Of a DNA stretch of 64,000 bases, positions 40,467 through 50,017 are shown piece by piece. Source of the stretch: Antarcticimicrobium sp040365005 (GTDB lineage: Bacteria > Pseudomonadota > Alphaproteobacteria > Rhodobacterales > Rhodobacteraceae). The translations under genes and the position numbers were made by a program. A model generated the notes under the pieces. It did no database searches and was not told the origin of the DNA. It saw only the letters and a list, made by a program, of their open reading frames with translations. The stretch is taken from positions 62,001 through 126,000 of the forward strand of contig NZ_BAABWV010000015.1 in NCBI RefSeq assembly GCF_040365005.1. Direction: 5' to 3'. Within the stretch, counting starts at the first letter, position 1, and each line of letters opens with the position of its first letter.

Positions 40467-41122
40467 ATCGACGCGGCCTGATCCTGTCCGTTCTTGCCCT
40501 CGGCGCCGCCGGTTTCGGCGGAGCCACCTGGTTTGCAATCCGCCCCGGCCCAGTGGCCGAAGCGGAGCCCGTTGCTCCGGAACTTGCGGAGGCGATGATC
40601 CGCCCCTACTCGCCCATCCTCGGGCCTGCGGATGCGCCCGTCACGATCGTCGAATTCTTCGATCCGGCCTGCGAGGCCTGTCGCGCCTTTCATCCCATCG
40701 TGAAGGACATCATGGCCGAGCATGGGGAAGCTGTCCGCGTCGTGATCCGCTACACGCCCTTCCACGGCGCGGCATCCGAGGAAGCCATCCGCGTGCTCGA
40801 AGCGGCGCGCATGCAGGACGTTTACGTGCCGGTGCTCGAGGCCGTTCTGCGGGAACAGCCGAGATGGGCGTCGCACGGTGCCCCGGCGCCTGGCCTGATC
40901 CTTCAGATCGCCGCCACGGCCGGACTCGATGCCGAAGCCGCGCGCACGCAAATGCTGGCACCCGGTGTCGTGGCGATCCTTAACCAGGATCGTGCTGACG
41001 TCGAGGCCGTGGGAATTCGCCAGACGCCCACATTCTTTGTGAACGGCAAGCCGCTCGATCCATTCGGGGAGGCAGAGTTGCGTCGTCTGGTGGCCGCCGA
41101 AGTCGCTGCCGCGCAAAGCTGA
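40463..41122 (+). CDS. DsbA-like periplasmic thiol oxidase
   Basis: A 219-residue protein with an N-terminal signal/anchor (residues 5-25). The thioredoxin-fold active site is FFDPACEACRAFHP (CxxC, near residue 70). The cis-Pro region is GIRQTPTFFVNGKPLDPFG. It resembles DsbA/DsbD-type oxidoreductases of the BdbD class. With the adjacent DsbB it forms an oxidative-folding pair, perhaps for disulfides in the metal proteins encoded here. Confidence 0.9.
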   Translation: MNRRGLILSVLALGAAGFGGATWFAIRPGPVAEAEPVAPELAEAMIRPYSPILGPADAPVTIVEFFDPACEACRAFHPIVKDIMAEHGEAVRVVIRYTPFHGAASEEAIRVLEAARMQDVYVPVLEAVLREQPRWASHGAPAPGLILQIAATAGLDAEAARTQMLAPGVVAILNQDRADVEAVGIRQTPTFFVNGKPLDPFGEAELRRLVAAEVAAAQS

Positions 41123-41145
41123 ATGGAAAGGGCAGGATCAGAACG

Positions 41146-41613
41146 ATGAAAAAGTATATTTTGACTGGCACACTGGCCGCGCTTTTGACCCTTGGAGGGC
41201 TCTCGGTGCCCGCGCTGGCCGGACCCGAGGATGTTGTCGTCGAGAACGCGTGGTCCCGCGCCTCCATCGGGATGAACCGTCCCGGGGCCGCTTACATGAC
41301 GATCCGCAACACTGGCGACGAGCCGGTGACGCTGATCGGCCTTACAACACCGCTCGCGATGATGCCCGAAATCCACGAGACGAAGACCAATGCCGAAGGT
41401 GTGAGCTCCATGAGCCCGGCGGGGGAGATCGCGATCGCCCCGGGCGAGAGCGTCGCGCTCGAACCGGGGGGCCTGCACGCAATGCTGATGCGGCTACAAG
41501 AACCGATGACGGAAGGGGACACCTTTCCGCTGACCCTGCTTTTCGACGACGGAGGCGAAGTGACGGTCAAGGTGCCGATCCTCGGAATCGCCGCGCGGGG
41601 GCCAGAGGACTGA
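41146..41613 (+). CDS. PCu(A)C copper chaperone
   Basis: A 155-residue periplasmic protein with a signal peptide (to about residue 25, ALAG). The copper motif H(M)x10Mx21HxM is visible: MMPEIHETKTNAEGVSSM followed by GGLHAML. PCuAC hands Cu(I) to the CuA or CuB site of cytochrome oxidases. It sits between SCO genes, the typical context. The following SCO gene starts inside its stop codon. Confidence 0.93.
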   Translation: MKKYILTGTLAALLTLGGLSVPALAGPEDVVVENAWSRASIGMNRPGAAYMTIRNTGDEPVTLIGLTTPLAMMPEIHETKTNAEGVSSMSPAGEIAIAPGESVALEPGGLHAMLMRLQEPMTEGDTFPLTLLFDDGGEVTVKVPILGIAARGPED

Positions 41614-42239
41614 TGCGGCGACGGGCGGTCCTGGGGTACGGCGCGGCTGGTGTCGGGGCGGTCGCCCTGATGCTCTTCGTCGGTTGGTGGCAGGTCGATG
41701 GACCCGGTGGACCCGAACCTGTCGGGCAGCGGCCTGTGGCCCTGACCGAGATGGATTTCCGTCTGACGGATCATGAGGGCAACGCGGTCGGGCCGGAAAC
41801 CCTGATCGGTCGCCCGACGATGGCGTTCTTCGGCTTCACCTACTGTCCCGATGTCTGCCCGACCACGCTTTCTGACATTTCGGGATGGCTCGACGATCTG
41901 GGAGACGAGGCCGACGAGATGAACGTGGTTTTCATCACGGTCGATCCCGAGCGCGACACTGTCGAAACGATGGCCGAATATGTCGGCTACTTCCATCCGG
42001 CGATCCGCGGCTGGACGGGACCGGAAGAGCAGATAGCGCGCGTCGCGGACGGCTTCCGCGCCACCTACGAGCGAGTACCGGCGGAGAGCGGCGATTACAC
42101 GATGAACCACACCGCGAGCGTCTTCCTGTTCGCAGCCTCTGGGCGATTCGTCACCATGATCGACTATCACGAGCCCAAAGAATTCGCGGTGCCGAAGATC
42201 CGCCGCGCGCTGGAAGAAGAAATGGAGGGGGCGACATGA
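41613..42239 (+). CDS. Second SCO1/SenC-family protein
   Basis: A 208-residue protein starting MRRRAVLGYGAAGVG with a signal/anchor (residues 5-27). Copper-binding CPDVCPTT (near 76) is followed by ITVDPERDTVETM and the His in YTMNHTASVFLF (near 170). It is a paralogue of the protein at 39436. Two SCO proteins in one operon suggest separate reductase and metallochaperone roles. The start overlaps the PCuAC stop by 1 nt. Confidence 0.92.
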   Translation: MRRRAVLGYGAAGVGAVALMLFVGWWQVDGPGGPEPVGQRPVALTEMDFRLTDHEGNAVGPETLIGRPTMAFFGFTYCPDVCPTTLSDISGWLDDLGDEADEMNVVFITVDPERDTVETMAEYVGYFHPAIRGWTGPEEQIARVADGFRATYERVPAESGDYTMNHTASVFLFAASGRFVTMIDYHEPKEFAVPKIRRALEEEMEGAT

Positions 42240-43609
42240 GGCTCAGAACTTTGGCGGCTTGTGTCGCAATTGCGGGGACGGTTTCGGGAGCGGCTATCGC
42301 CATCTCTGATTCCATGTCGAAAGAACCCGTGCCGCCGGAACTTGCCCAGGCAGGTAGCTGGATGCCCCAAGGTCCTGAAGCCCCCCAGAACGTTGACATC
42401 CCCGTGACGCTGCCCGCGGCGGCATGGGCAGACGATGCACCCGACCTCAGCCCGCTGCCCCTTCTGCAGGCCGCGTTTGCCGACAGGCCGGTGCAAGCGA
42501 TCGAGCCACCCCTGTCGACGTGGTCGCGCGACATTGCTCCGGGCGAAACGCTCGATTTCTTGCTGTCAGAGGCCGGTCTTGCGGCACCTGACAGAGCCGA
42601 AGTTGCCCTCGCGCTTGGTGCGGAATACGATCTGCGACGGCTGCGGCCGGGGCACTCGGTCACTGTCGCTTCGACCGTGGACGGCAGCCCCCGCACCGTC
42701 TCACTCGCCGTCGAGGACGGGGTTCGGATCGAGGTGGTTTTCGGCGAGCAGATGTCCACGCAGGTCGTGGCTCCGGATCCGGAAATCGTAACCCTTGCCG
42801 GCGAAGCCATGATCGACAGCTCGATCTTCGCGGCACTCGACGAAGCCGGCATACCCGCCCGTTTTTCCGTGGACCTTGCGCAGATGCTGGGTGGGACCGT
42901 GGATTTCCGCCGCGAGATGGCCGGTGGCGAAACACTAAGGCTTCTCTGGCGTGAGGCGCGGGTCGGAGAGGACAGGATCGGACAGCCCGAACTCGCCTTC
43001 GCCGCACTGGAGATCGGCGGTTCGCTTTACGAGATCGTATGGCCGGACGACGGCAGCGGTCAGGCGACGATCTACGTCGATGGCGAGGTGCTGCGCGTCT
43101 TCGCACAGCCGGTAGAGGGTGCGCGCCTCAGCTCGGTGTTCGGACGCCGCACGCATCCGGTCTTTGGCAACGTCCGGATGCACACCGGCGTCGATTTTGC
43201 AGCGGCACGTGGGACACCGGTTCAAGCGACGGCACCGGGGCGGGTCAATTTCATCGGCTGGCGCGGCGGATATGGTCGCGTGGTCGAAATCTTGCACGGC
43301 TCCGACACCATGACGCGCTACGCGCATCTGAGCGCCGTGCCGGAAGACTTGGCACAAGGCCAACGCGTTGCGGCGGGAGACGTGATCGGCCGCGTCGGCG
43401 CGACTGGCACGGCGACAGGTCCGAACCTGCACTATGAGGTGCTCGTGGATGGGCGCCCGACTGACCCCCTCTCTGACGACCGGCTCGCCGAAGCGGCCGA
43501 GAGCGATGCGGATGATACCGCCGCGCTCTCGCGTCTGGCCGAGGCGCGGGCGCTTCTGAATGAAAACCTCGGCAGCGAGATTGCCAAAACGACAACCGAA
43601 AGGCTCTGA
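42236..43609 (+). CDS. M23-family peptidoglycan endopeptidase
   Basis: A 457-residue secreted protein. A signal peptide is followed by a LysM-like/OapA-like region (about 95-190, APGETLDFLLSEAGL). The LytM peptidase domain (about 330-430) has zinc ligands in HPVFGNVRMHTGVDFAA and NLHYEVLVDGRP. It cuts peptide cross-links in the cell wall. Its presence in a metal operon is unusual and, with two L,D-transpeptidases nearby, points to cell-wall remodelling under metal stress. 4-nt overlap with the SCO gene. Confidence 0.9.
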   Translation: MRLRTLAACVAIAGTVSGAAIAISDSMSKEPVPPELAQAGSWMPQGPEAPQNVDIPVTLPAAAWADDAPDLSPLPLLQAAFADRPVQAIEPPLSTWSRDIAPGETLDFLLSEAGLAAPDRAEVALALGAEYDLRRLRPGHSVTVASTVDGSPRTVSLAVEDGVRIEVVFGEQMSTQVVAPDPEIVTLAGEAMIDSSIFAALDEAGIPARFSVDLAQMLGGTVDFRREMAGGETLRLLWREARVGEDRIGQPELAFAALEIGGSLYEIVWPDDGSGQATIYVDGEVLRVFAQPVEGARLSSVFGRRTHPVFGNVRMHTGVDFAAARGTPVQATAPGRVNFIGWRGGYGRVVEILHGSDTMTRYAHLSAVPEDLAQGQRVAAGDVIGRVGATGTATGPNLHYEVLVDGRPTDPLSDDRLAEAAESDADDTAALSRLAEARALLNENLGSEIAKTTTERL

Positions 43610-43612
43610 CCC

Positions 43613-44068
43613 ATGAAACGCATGACACAAGTTCTTGCCATCACGCTCGCCCTGTTCCCAGCGGCCCAGGCCCTCGCAGAGGCAACGGCGATCGACGTCC
43701 GCAAGACCAACGGATGCGGCTGCTGCCTCTCGTGGATGAAACATCTCGAAGAGAACGGGTTTGTGCCGACCGGCCAGGACATGTTCGGCGGGCTTCTCGT
43801 GCGCTTCAAGCTAGACAACGGCGTGCCGCAGCGCATGGTCTCCTGCCACACCGCGCTCATTGACGGCTACGTCATCGAGGGCCATGTACCGGCCGCTGAC
43901 ATCCGCCGCCTTCTCGAGGAGCGCCCGGACGCCGTCGGCCTCGCTGTTCCGGGGATGCCCTATGGCTCGCCCGGCATGGGGCCAGAAGACGACCGCGAGG
44001 CCTATGATGTCTTCCTCATCCGCAAGGACGGGTCGACGGAAGTCTTTTCGAGCTACGCCGAAGGATAA
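43613..44068 (+). CDS. DUF411-family metal-binding protein
   Basis: A 151-residue periplasmic protein with a signal peptide (to about residue 22). The core TNGCGCCLSWMKHLEENGF (near residue 40) carries a CGCC cluster, and ISPC-like positions are replaced by MVSCHTALIDGYVIEGHVPAADI. DUF411 proteins are linked to copper or silver resistance. A second DUF411 protein is encoded at 51818. It is preceded by the M23 gene with a 3-bp gap. Confidence 0.88.
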   Translation: MKRMTQVLAITLALFPAAQALAEATAIDVRKTNGCGCCLSWMKHLEENGFVPTGQDMFGGLLVRFKLDNGVPQRMVSCHTALIDGYVIEGHVPAADIRRLLEERPDAVGLAVPGMPYGSPGMGPEDDREAYDVFLIRKDGSTEVFSSYAEG

Positions 44069-44080
44069 TCTGGCCCGCCC

Positions 44081-44863
44081 ATGGAAAATCTGTCTCCGAT
44101 AATGCTCGGCTTTCTCGGAAGTCTTGCCGCCGGATCGCTCACAGCAGTCGGAGCAGTTCCCGTGCTGTTCGGGCGCATCCCGTCTCGGGCCACACGCGAT
44201 CTGTCGCTCGGCTTCGCTGCCGGTGTGATGCTCGCCGCTTCTTTCTTTTCGCTGATCATCCCGGCATTGGATGCGGCGGAGCCGATGTTCGAAAACGGCG
44301 CGATGCCTGCGGCCATCGTATGCGTTTCGATTCTTCTGGGCATGGGGGCTGTCGCCCTGATGAACGAAAAGCTGCCGCACGAGCACTTCAAGACGGGACG
44401 CGAAGGGCCCGAAGCGGCGTCTTTGCGGCGGGTCTGGCTGTTCATCATCGCAATCACGATCCACAACTTCCCCGAAGGCCTTGCGGTTGGGGTCGGCTTC
44501 GGATCCGGAGGTATGGAGGGCGGTCTGCCGCTCGCCATCGGCATCGGGCTTCAGAATGCGCCCGAAGGATTGGCCGTCGCTGTATCTCTGCTGGGCGAGG
44601 GATATCCGAAGCTGCGCGCCTGGGGCATCGCGGCGCTGACGGGCATGATCGAGCCGATTGGCGGTTTGCTCGGGGCCGGCATCATCACACTGTCGGAACC
44701 GCTGCTTCCATGGGGTCTGGCCTTTGCCGCGGGCGCAATGCTCTACGTCATTAGCCACGAAATCATCCCCGAAACCCATCGCAGCGGCCATCAGAACAGG
44801 GCGACGCTCGGTCTCGCAGTCGGGCTCGTTCTGATGCTGTTCCTTGATGTCTGGTTGGGATGA
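44081..44863 (+). CDS. ZIP-family metal transporter
   Basis: A 260-residue membrane protein with eight predicted helices. The metal-site helices are ITIHNFPEGLAVGVGFG (near residue 130) and IGLQNAPEGLAVAVSLL (near 160), the ZIP signatures. Bacterial ZIP (ZupT-like) proteins import Zn, Fe or Mn; some work in export. A His/Glu-containing loop (MNEKLPHEHFKTGREGP) lies between helices 3 and 4. It is followed by lspA after 4 nt. Confidence 0.92.
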   Translation: MENLSPIMLGFLGSLAAGSLTAVGAVPVLFGRIPSRATRDLSLGFAAGVMLAASFFSLIIPALDAAEPMFENGAMPAAIVCVSILLGMGAVALMNEKLPHEHFKTGREGPEAASLRRVWLFIIAITIHNFPEGLAVGVGFGSGGMEGGLPLAIGIGLQNAPEGLAVAVSLLGEGYPKLRAWGIAALTGMIEPIGGLLGAGIITLSEPLLPWGLAFAAGAMLYVISHEIIPETHRSGHQNRATLGLAVGLVLMLFLDVWLG

Positions 44864-44867
44864 GGCA

Positions 44868-45350
44868 ATGTCACTAAACAAGGTATCTCCGATGATCGGC
44901 GTCTTCGCAGCACTTGCTGCGTTCGCGATCGATCAGATCACCAAAGCCATTGTCGTTGCGAATGCCGTCACTTTAAGCGCCGGAATTCCCGTGTTTCCGG
45001 GATTCAACCTCGTCTTTTATCGTAATGACGGCGTGACTTTCGGGATGTTGGGCGGCGCGCCGTGGTGGAGCCTCATCGCTTTCGCTCTTGCCATCTGTGT
45101 TTGGCTGGGGGTTATGCTGTTTCGCGCCGACAATGCGGTGGAAACGCTTGCCTACGGTGCGATCATTGGCGGAGCCCTGGGCAATGTCATCGATCGTGTG
45201 CGGTATCGGGCTGTAACAGACTTTCTCGATTTCTACATTGGCACAACACATTGGCCTGCCTTCAACTTGGCCGATGTATTTGTCGTCAGTGGCGTGGGGC
45301 TCTTGCTCGCCGCGCCATGGATCAGCGCGCGGCGTTCGATCAAGTCGTGA
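44868..45350 (+). CDS. lspA: Lipoprotein signal peptidase LspA
   Basis: A 160-residue protein with four membrane helices. The two catalytic Asp residues lie in GALGNVIDRVRYRAVTDFLDF and in FNLADVFVV; the first motif GN-x-x-DR is the LspA signature. It cleaves lipoprotein signal peptides. A chromosomal copy is expected elsewhere, so this may be an extra, metal-island copy. It overlaps lnt by up to 34 nt. Similar lspA copies occur in Pb/Zn resistance operons (pbrBC). Confidence 0.93.
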   Translation: MSLNKVSPMIGVFAALAAFAIDQITKAIVVANAVTLSAGIPVFPGFNLVFYRNDGVTFGMLGGAPWWSLIAFALAICVWLGVMLFRADNAVETLAYGAIIGGALGNVIDRVRYRAVTDFLDFYIGTTHWPAFNLADVFVVSGVGLLLAAPWISARRSIKS

Positions 45351-46894
45351 AGCCGGAAATTCTGAACCGCATCGCTCTGCGCCACCGTTTGCTTTCGCGG
45401 ATGACGCTTGGTTTCGCCGCCGGGGCGATGACCGTTCTGACTTTCCCGCCTCTTTCGATTCTCCTGCTCGTTCCCGTTGCCTATTCCGCGTTGTTTGTCG
45501 GGCTTCGCGATCTCTCCTTCGGGCGCGCTTTCCTCGTCGGCTGGGCGTTTGGTCTCGGCCAGTTCGGTTTCGGGATTTGGTGGATCGCGGAAAGTTTCTA
45601 CGTCGAGGCCGAGCGGTTTGGGACGATGGCGATTCCGGCGGTCGCGGGATTGTCCGCAGGTCTCGCGATTTTCCCAGCCATTGCCGCTGCGCTTTTTGCC
45701 GAAATCGCGCGGCGCGGAGCCATGGGCAGTCTCTTGGCCTGCCTCCTGTTCGCGACCTCCTGGACCGTGGCCGAGTGGTTGCGTGGTCACGTTCTGACAG
45801 GGTTTCCCTGGAACCTGGCCGGTTACGCACTTGTAGACTACGCCGCCCTTCGCCAGACCGCCGCCTGGGTCGGAAGCTATGGGCTAAGCTTTCTCACCGT
45901 GTTCGTCGCGGTACTCCCTGGCGCGGCTGCTATGGCGTCCGGGCGGCAACGATTGACCATCTCGCTCATGGCGCTGGCCGGAATCGCGACGATGTGGGCT
46001 GTCGGCACGCTGCGCCTCCAGTCGGATGCACAACAGCCACCCGGTGTCGACCTGCGCATCGTCCAGGGCAACATTCCACAAGAGGAGAAATGGGCTCCCG
46101 AGAACCGCGAGGCGACCTTCGCGCGCTATCTTGAGCTTTCAACCCGGCCCGGCGATTTCGACGTGCTTCTCTGGCCGGAAACCGCCTTTCCGGGTTTCCT
46201 CGATGAGGATACGGAGGCACGGGCCCGCATTGCCGCAGCGCTACCAGACGGCAGAGTGCTGCTTACCGGTGTGCCGGACCGTGTACCGAGCGAGGATGGC
46301 ACCCGATATTTCAACACGGTCCAGGCATTTGACGAGACCGGCGAGATCCTGACCGGATACGCGAAACACCATCTCGTGCCCTTCGGCGAATATGTGCCAT
46401 TCCGCGGCTGGTTGCCCATCGAGCGGCTCACGGCGGGTCTGGGCGATTTTACGCCCGGACCGGGCCCGAGAACGCTTGCGCTTCCGGGTGTGCCGCTGGT
46501 CGCCGTGGCGATCTGCTATGAGATCATCTTCCCAGGGCATGTGGTCGACGACCTGTTCCGGCCGGACTGGATTTTCAACGCGACAAACGATGCCTGGTTT
46601 GGCACCAGCATCGGACCCGAGCAGCATCTGGCTTCCGCACGTATGCGCGCCGTAGAGGAAGGCCTTCCAGTCATCCGAGCCGCGAATACGGGCATCTCTG
46701 CGGTCATCGACGCGAGCGGAGAGATCGTTGCGCGGCTCGATACCGGCGAAACGGGCATCATCGACGCTAGCCTGCCCTCCGCGCGACCGCCGACACTCTA
46801 CGCGAGCTTCGGGGACTGGATGCTGTTGGCGCTCATCTTGGCTTCGTGGAGCTGGGCAATGGCGCCAATGCGACGGCTCACTACCGCCGCATGA
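45317..46894 (+). CDS. lnt: Apolipoprotein N-acyltransferase Lnt
   Basis: Up to 525 residues: ATG 45317 (MDQRAAFDQVV) or GTG 45347, which overlaps the lspA stop in the ATGA-like style. The N-terminal half has about seven membrane helices. The nitrilase domain has Glu in LLWPETAFPGFLDE, Lys in GYAKHHLVPFGEYVPF and Cys in VAICYEIIFPGHV. It adds the third acyl chain to lipoproteins. With lspA this forms a lipoprotein-maturation pair inside a metal operon, which is unusual. Confidence 0.93.
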   Translation: MDQRAAFDQVVKPEILNRIALRHRLLSRMTLGFAAGAMTVLTFPPLSILLLVPVAYSALFVGLRDLSFGRAFLVGWAFGLGQFGFGIWWIAESFYVEAERFGTMAIPAVAGLSAGLAIFPAIAAALFAEIARRGAMGSLLACLLFATSWTVAEWLRGHVLTGFPWNLAGYALVDYAALRQTAAWVGSYGLSFLTVFVAVLPGAAAMASGRQRLTISLMALAGIATMWAVGTLRLQSDAQQPPGVDLRIVQGNIPQEEKWAPENREATFARYLELSTRPGDFDVLLWPETAFPGFLDEDTEARARIAAALPDGRVLLTGVPDRVPSEDGTRYFNTVQAFDETGEILTGYAKHHLVPFGEYVPFRGWLPIERLTAGLGDFTPGPGPRTLALPGVPLVAVAICYEIIFPGHVVDDLFRPDWIFNATNDAWFGTSIGPEQHLASARMRAVEEGLPVIRAANTGISAVIDASGEIVARLDTGETGIIDASLPSARPPTLYASFGDWMLLALILASWSWAMAPMRRLTTAA

Positions 46895-46903
46895 GAAAGA
46901 CCG

Positions 46904-47416
46904 TCATGCAAAGATGTGGATAGGTGTCCCGTCCTTCACCATTGCATAGATGTCCTCGATCTCCCGATCCGTGACCGCGATGCAGCCAGCTGTCCAGTCG
47001 CGGACATTTGTCGGGTCGATGCCGGGGCGTGGGCCACCATGGATGAAGATGTCGCCGCCGGGGGAAAGGCCCTGCGCTTCGGCAAAGGCGATGTCGGCCT
47101 CGTTCGGATAAGAGATGCCAATCGAAAGATGGTAGGTGCTGTTGGGGTTTCGCCTGTCGATTGTGTAAACTCCTTCCGGAGTCCGGCCATCCCCCTCGAA
47201 TTGTTTGTGACCCTCAGGAGCGAAACCCAGCCCGACCGGATAGGTTTGCAAGACGCGATCGGCTCCGTCGAGAACAAGCAAGCGCTGTCCCTTGTAAAGC
47301 CGAACACGGGTGACTTCGGGTCCGTCATAGCTGCGGAACTTGCTGGCACACCCGGACAGAAACGCTACCAGCCCGCCCAACAGGACGGCGCGGCGGGGAA
47401 ATCGGATGGTTTTCAC
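46904..47416 (-). CDS. L,D-transpeptidase (YkuD domain)
   Basis: A 170-residue protein with a lipobox-like signal (VAFLSGCASKF, Cys near residue 24), so probably a lipoprotein. The YkuD domain has IFIHGGPRPG and the active-site motif RDWTAGCIAVTDREIE (Cys near 148, with His in FIHGG). It makes 3-3 peptidoglycan cross-links or attaches lipoproteins to the wall. It converges on lnt with a 9-bp gap. Confidence 0.9.
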   Translation of the reverse strand: MKTIRFPRRAVLLGGLVAFLSGCASKFRSYDGPEVTRVRLYKGQRLLVLDGADRVLQTYPVGLGFAPEGHKQFEGDGRTPEGVYTIDRRNPNSTYHLSIGISYPNEADIAFAEAQGLSPGGDIFIHGGPRPGIDPTNVRDWTAGCIAVTDREIEDIYAMVKDGTPIHIFA

Positions 47417-47479
47417 TGCTCGATGCCTCTTTCGTGAGGTCTGTTATGGACATTACGTTACCTTGCAAATGCTGCGTGA

Positions 47480-49834
47480 TCAATGTCCGTGGGCAAGCGC
47501 GGCCTTTGCCATCTGTGGGCCAACCTGCTCACCGCCGGACGGCGGCGCCTTGGCCTCTTGGCTGTTCAGCAGGCGCAGGGCATTGGCCACCACCAGCAAT
47601 GACACTCCTACGTCGGCTGCAATCGCGCCCCACATCGATGCCAGTCCGAACGCGGTAGCGACAACGAAAACGCCCTTGGTCGCCAAGGAAATACCGATGT
47701 TCTGATGAATGATCGACATTGTCCGGCGCGAATGACCGATCAGCCAAGGCACCTTGCCGAGATCGTCGGTCATCAGGGCTATATCCGCCGTCTCGATTGC
47801 CGCGTCCGAACCAACGGCACCCATTGCGATGGCGTAATGCGCGCGCGCCATGGCCGGGGCGTCGTTGACCCCGTCGCCGATCATGGCCACCATGTCATGC
47901 GTTTCGACCAGTTCTTCGATGGCAGTCACCTTGTCTTCGGGCAGAAGCTCGGCACGGACCTCGTCGATGCCGACCTCGGCTGCAACAGCGCGCGCTGTCC
48001 GCTCGTTATCACCGGTCAGCATGACGATGGTCTTCACACCCTGCGCGTGAAGCTGCGCCACGATGCCTTTGGCATCCGGGCGGATACGGTCGCGCAATTC
48101 CAAGATGCCGGTGACACCGGTGTCGTCGCCCACGGCAACAAGGGTGCTGCCAGCCCCTTCGATGCGGTCGCGCAAATCCTTCGGAATGGCGTCGCCGAAA
48201 CCCTTCTCCTCGGCAAACCGGTCCGACCCCAGCCAGATCGACCGGCCGTCTGTGCGTCCTTCAAGTCCCCTGCCCGGAACGGTTCGGGTATCTTCCGCGG
48301 CGGATACCTTGATGCCGTCGGCTTCTGCCCGCGCAAGAATGGCGCGCGCCAAGGGATGCGAGGAACGTGCCTCCAGCCCAGCGGCGAGGGTCATCAGATC
48401 TTGCGCCGATGCTTTGCCCAGCGGATGCACCGCCGCCACCTCGGGCTCGCCCATGGTGATCGTGCCGGTCTTGTCCATGGCCAGTGCAGTGGTCTTGCCC
48501 GGTGCCTCAACATATGCACCGCCCTTGATCAGCACCCCGGCCCGCGCTGAGGCGGTGAGTGCAGCGACGATGGAGACCGGTGTCGAGATGACCAGAGCGC
48601 ATGGGCAAGCGATCACCAGCAGCACGAGTGCATTGTAGAACCAATAATCCCAGGCCCCCCCGAAAATGAGCGGCGGCAGCAGGGCAATTGCAATGGCGAG
48701 AGCCATGACGATAGGCGTATAGATGCGGGCGAATTTCGCCACCCACTGCTCCACCGGCGCGCGGCGGGCATGGGCGTCGCCGACCATGCGGATAATCTTG
48801 GCCAACACGGTGTCCGAGGCGGCCTTCGTGGCGCGCACCGTCAGTGTGCCTTCGCCGTTGATCGTACCGGCATAGACTTCGTCGCCCCGTTCCTTTGGGA
48901 CCAGCGCACTCTCTCCGGTGATCGGCGCCTGATCGACGGCCCCTGCCCCATCGACAACCTCACCATCCAATGGGATGCGGTCTCCGCCGCGCACGATGAA
49001 ACGTGCGTTGATAGCAACCGCAGAAGCCGGAACGTCCGCTTCCGAGCCGTCATCATGAAGAACTCTTGCCGTCGGCGGCGCGAGGTCGAGCAGAGCTGAA
49101 ACCGCATTCCTCGCACGCCCGACGCTCCAGCTTTCGAGGTAGAGCGAGAGCGAAAAGAAGAACGCGACTGTCGCCGCCTCGAAAAATTCGCCAAGCCCGA
49201 TGGCACCGGCCACGGCGACCACCATGAGCAGGTTCATGTCGGGCGACAGCCGCCGAGCGGACGACCATGCCTTGGGTGCCACGAGCCAGACACCGAACAG
49301 GATCGCAACCGCGAACAGCCCTGCCTCGACCAGTGGCATCGGCGCTTCGCCGTGACCCGCGAAGAGGCCGAGCGCCCCGCCCATGCCGGTCTCGATGATG
49401 TGCCACAGAAATCCCGCGGCCCAGAAGCCTCCACTGAGCGCCGTAAACAGCCGCTGTCTTGCAAGATGGGCCGCCTGGTCGACCGACGCGTTCTCGGCAT
49501 CCCAAGGCTTGGCGGTCATGCCGGTGCTTGCGACCAGTTCTGCAATTTCGCCGTCCGATAAACTCTTGGCGCTGTCGAGAATAGTCATCCGCCCATTGAT
49601 CACGTCGAACGCGAGATGCTCGGCCCCGCCGATCTTCGGGCCGACCACCTTGTTCAGGATTGCTACCTCCTCGGCGCAATCGAGGCCGGACACCTGAAAA
49701 CTGCGCCCGCCCGCTGGCGCGGGGGTCGCCGGAACGATGTCGCCGCACGTTCCGGCGCTCCCGCAGCAGCTGCCGCCGCTTGTCTGGGCATCTTCGGCGT
49801 GATCGTGGTCGTGACGATGGGTGTCGGGCGGCAT
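47480..49834 (-). CDS. Heavy-metal P-type ATPase (Zn/Cd/Pb, ZntA-like)
   Basis: A 784-residue protein. The N-terminus is His/Asp-rich (HRHDHDHAEDAQ) with a CC pair and a metal domain GLDCAEEVAIL, the Zn/Cd/Pb type. Then CPC in ACPCALVISTP, DKTGTITMGEP (phosphorylated Asp near 450), TGES, HP in SSHPLARA and MIGDGVNDAPAM. It exports Zn, Cd or Pb. The upstream promoter (49867-49897) has the MerR 19-bp spacer, so it is probably activated by the MerR protein at 38836. Confidence 0.95.
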   Translation of the reverse strand: MPPDTHRHDHDHAEDAQTSGGSCCGSAGTCGDIVPATPAPAGGRSFQVSGLDCAEEVAILNKVVGPKIGGAEHLAFDVINGRMTILDSAKSLSDGEIAELVASTGMTAKPWDAENASVDQAAHLARQRLFTALSGGFWAAGFLWHIIETGMGGALGLFAGHGEAPMPLVEAGLFAVAILFGVWLVAPKAWSSARRLSPDMNLLMVVAVAGAIGLGEFFEAATVAFFFSLSLYLESWSVGRARNAVSALLDLAPPTARVLHDDGSEADVPASAVAINARFIVRGGDRIPLDGEVVDGAGAVDQAPITGESALVPKERGDEVYAGTINGEGTLTVRATKAASDTVLAKIIRMVGDAHARRAPVEQWVAKFARIYTPIVMALAIAIALLPPLIFGGAWDYWFYNALVLLVIACPCALVISTPVSIVAALTASARAGVLIKGGAYVEAPGKTTALAMDKTGTITMGEPEVAAVHPLGKASAQDLMTLAAGLEARSSHPLARAILARAEADGIKVSAAEDTRTVPGRGLEGRTDGRSIWLGSDRFAEEKGFGDAIPKDLRDRIEGAGSTLVAVGDDTGVTGILELRDRIRPDAKGIVAQLHAQGVKTIVMLTGDNERTARAVAAEVGIDEVRAELLPEDKVTAIEELVETHDMVAMIGDGVNDAPAMARAHYAIAMGAVGSDAAIETADIALMTDDLGKVPWLIGHSRRTMSIIHQNIGISLATKGVFVVATAFGLASMWGAIAADVGVSLLVVANALRLLNSQEAKAPPSGGEQVGPQMAKAALAHGH

Positions 49835-49866
49835 GAATGGACCTCTGGATTCGGGTGCTTTACCAT

Positions 49867-49897
49867 GACATAGCCCCTACAGTAGCTAGAGCTTCAA
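49867..49897 (-). promoter_or_regulatory. MerR-type promoter of the P-type ATPase
   Basis: Minus strand: TTGAAG, a 19-bp spacer containing CTCTAGCTACTGTAG, then TATGTC. Same layout as the 39370 and 51074 promoters; 33 nt from the ATG at 49834. Confidence 0.75.
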
Positions 49898-50017
49898 GAG
49901 CAAAATACGGTGGTATTTCAGTTTGTTTTATTGCTAGAGGATGCGGCGACCGGCTCCATCACGCCTTGAGGCATGAAAAGCCGATGCAAAGAAAAAACAG
50001 ACACGAAAGGAAGCTTG

